From positions 5,640,170 to 5,704,169 of the forward strand of contig CP154956.1 in assembly GCA_039621445.1 (NCBI GenBank): a stretch of DNA of 64,000 nucleotides, given 5' to 3'. Below the pieces are notes generated by a model. The model searched no databases and was not told where the DNA came from. It saw nothing but the letters and a program-made list of their open reading frames with translations. Each line of letters opens with the position of its first letter. Positions within the stretch are counted from its first letter, which is position 1. This document shows, piece by piece, positions 63,326-64,000 of the stretch. This DNA is from Euglena gracilis. Lineage: Eukaryota > Euglenida > Euglenophyceae > Euglenales. A program made the position numbers and the translations under genes.

Positions 63326-63932
63326 TTACCCTCTATCAACAAGGCCCAAACTCCTCACCTCACCCCCCCCCTTTGTTTTCCCATCGACCTCAAAAAGCTT
63401 GGTTCCGGGTGGAAAATACAACTTTTTTGCTGCCTTCCGAACAAGTTCTCTCACCCAACCTCTGTTCCAATCGGGTAAAATGCAAATGGCATCACATGGG
63501 TCCTTTTGCAAATTTCTTTGCCACCTTTGGCCACAATGACCAGGGAGGGTTCAACCAAACCGTGCCCCCCCCACCCTCCCCATGGTACCGCCAAAGCATT
63601 TTCCTTCTCGGTCAAATATGACGTGCACTGAGAATTTTGGGAAGAAGCAAAACAATCCACCTCGGCCCTCCTTTGAAAATTCTCCTCAATCATTTGCACA
63701 AATGAATTTCGAACGGCATAGTCCTCACGTTTGAGGGAAATTTCTCCTCCTTAAAATTAAGGGCCGAAAGAAGGTACTCGACCAACTTCTCAGGTACTCT
63801 CCATTTTTGTTGAGTGCTCACCCTCATTCCGTTTCCTCCCAATTGTTCTTTGTGAACCAACCCACCCCCCTCACTCACAATTAAATGGGGGCACGTTTTC
63901 CCATCACAAAGTTTGTCCTTCAAACTCAACAA
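63326..63932 (-). pseudogene. gag-like region (element 2), incomplete
   Basis: Overlapping frames without a clear knuckle; one contains WVRELVRKAAKKLYFPPGT. Continues toward the window edge. Assigned by position only. Confidence 0.45.
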
Positions 63933-64000
63933 ATTTTGACTCCCCCAAATACGAGTGGGTTTTTGATATCCCCAGTCTGAAAATTAACAATAATCCACAT

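Larger units (their letters stand above)
59123..63932 (-). mobile_element. Ty3/gypsy chromovirus-type LTR retrotransposon body (element 2)
   Basis: Minus-strand order: gag-like (63932-63326), protease (63188-62748), reverse transcriptase (62397-61885), RNase H (61892-60552), integrase (60515-59337), chromodomain (59530-59123). Better preserved than element 1 but with frame breaks at about 62430 and near 59345. The 5' part runs off the window and no LTR pair can be compared. A euglenid host element by context. Confidence 0.88.

Overview
This is a stretch of nuclear eukaryotic DNA, most likely from a euglenid alga (Euglena-like; inference). Three things point there. Genes on the + strand are cut into short GC-rich exons separated by long repeat-filled introns. 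Most of those introns are not GT-AG: they carry CAG at intron positions +4 to +6 and a complementary CTG at -8 to -6, the signature described for euglenid nonconventional introns. One gene also carries a lipid-binding-like fold resembling kinetoplastid PH-like domains. No tRNA, rRNA, CRISPR array or bacterial operon structure was seen. A 13-base run of N lies at 29138-29150.

Layout. 1-7.9 kb is mostly non-coding, with MITE-like elements, a 33-bp minisatellite, a diverged tandem duplication (5.0/6.0 kb), a very long CA tract and one possible short exon (431-505). From 7941 to about 24293 (+) lies a TMEM184/DUF300 (LAZ1/OST-alpha superfamily) membrane-protein gene in about 16 exons; its N-terminal exon or exons are not identified. 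From about 24389 to 51327 (+) are exons of one or more further intron-rich genes, including a PH-like module (24.7 and 30-33 kb), a serine/acid-rich linker, a proline-rich part and a C-terminal exon ending in TGA at 51327. From 51.9 to 63.9 kb the minus strand holds two Ty3/gypsy-type LTR retrotransposon bodies. One is badly decayed with a truncated integrase. The other is better preserved, with a chromodomain, but carries frameshifts and a YIED reverse-transcriptase box.

The introns and intergenic DNA are packed with short terminal-inverted-repeat (TIR) elements rich in C/G homopolymers, plus microsatellites. Several elements have 8-bp target-site duplications (TSDs), as hAT transposons do, and a decayed hAT-like transposase lies inside one TMEM184-gene intron.

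The central observation is that intron and element borders follow the same arithmetic. A nonconventional intron starts 3 nt before CAG and ends 5 nt after CTG, and 3 + 5 = 8, the TSD length. Removing it keeps exactly one 8-bp target copy. Two elements (24473-24739 with a perfect 8-bp TSD, and 50978-51254 with a 6/8 TSD) sit inside open reading frames that become continuous when exactly this segment is removed. The window therefore looks like a record of hAT-type MITEs turning into introns spliced by pairing of their own ends. All exon joins are manual predictions without transcript evidence.
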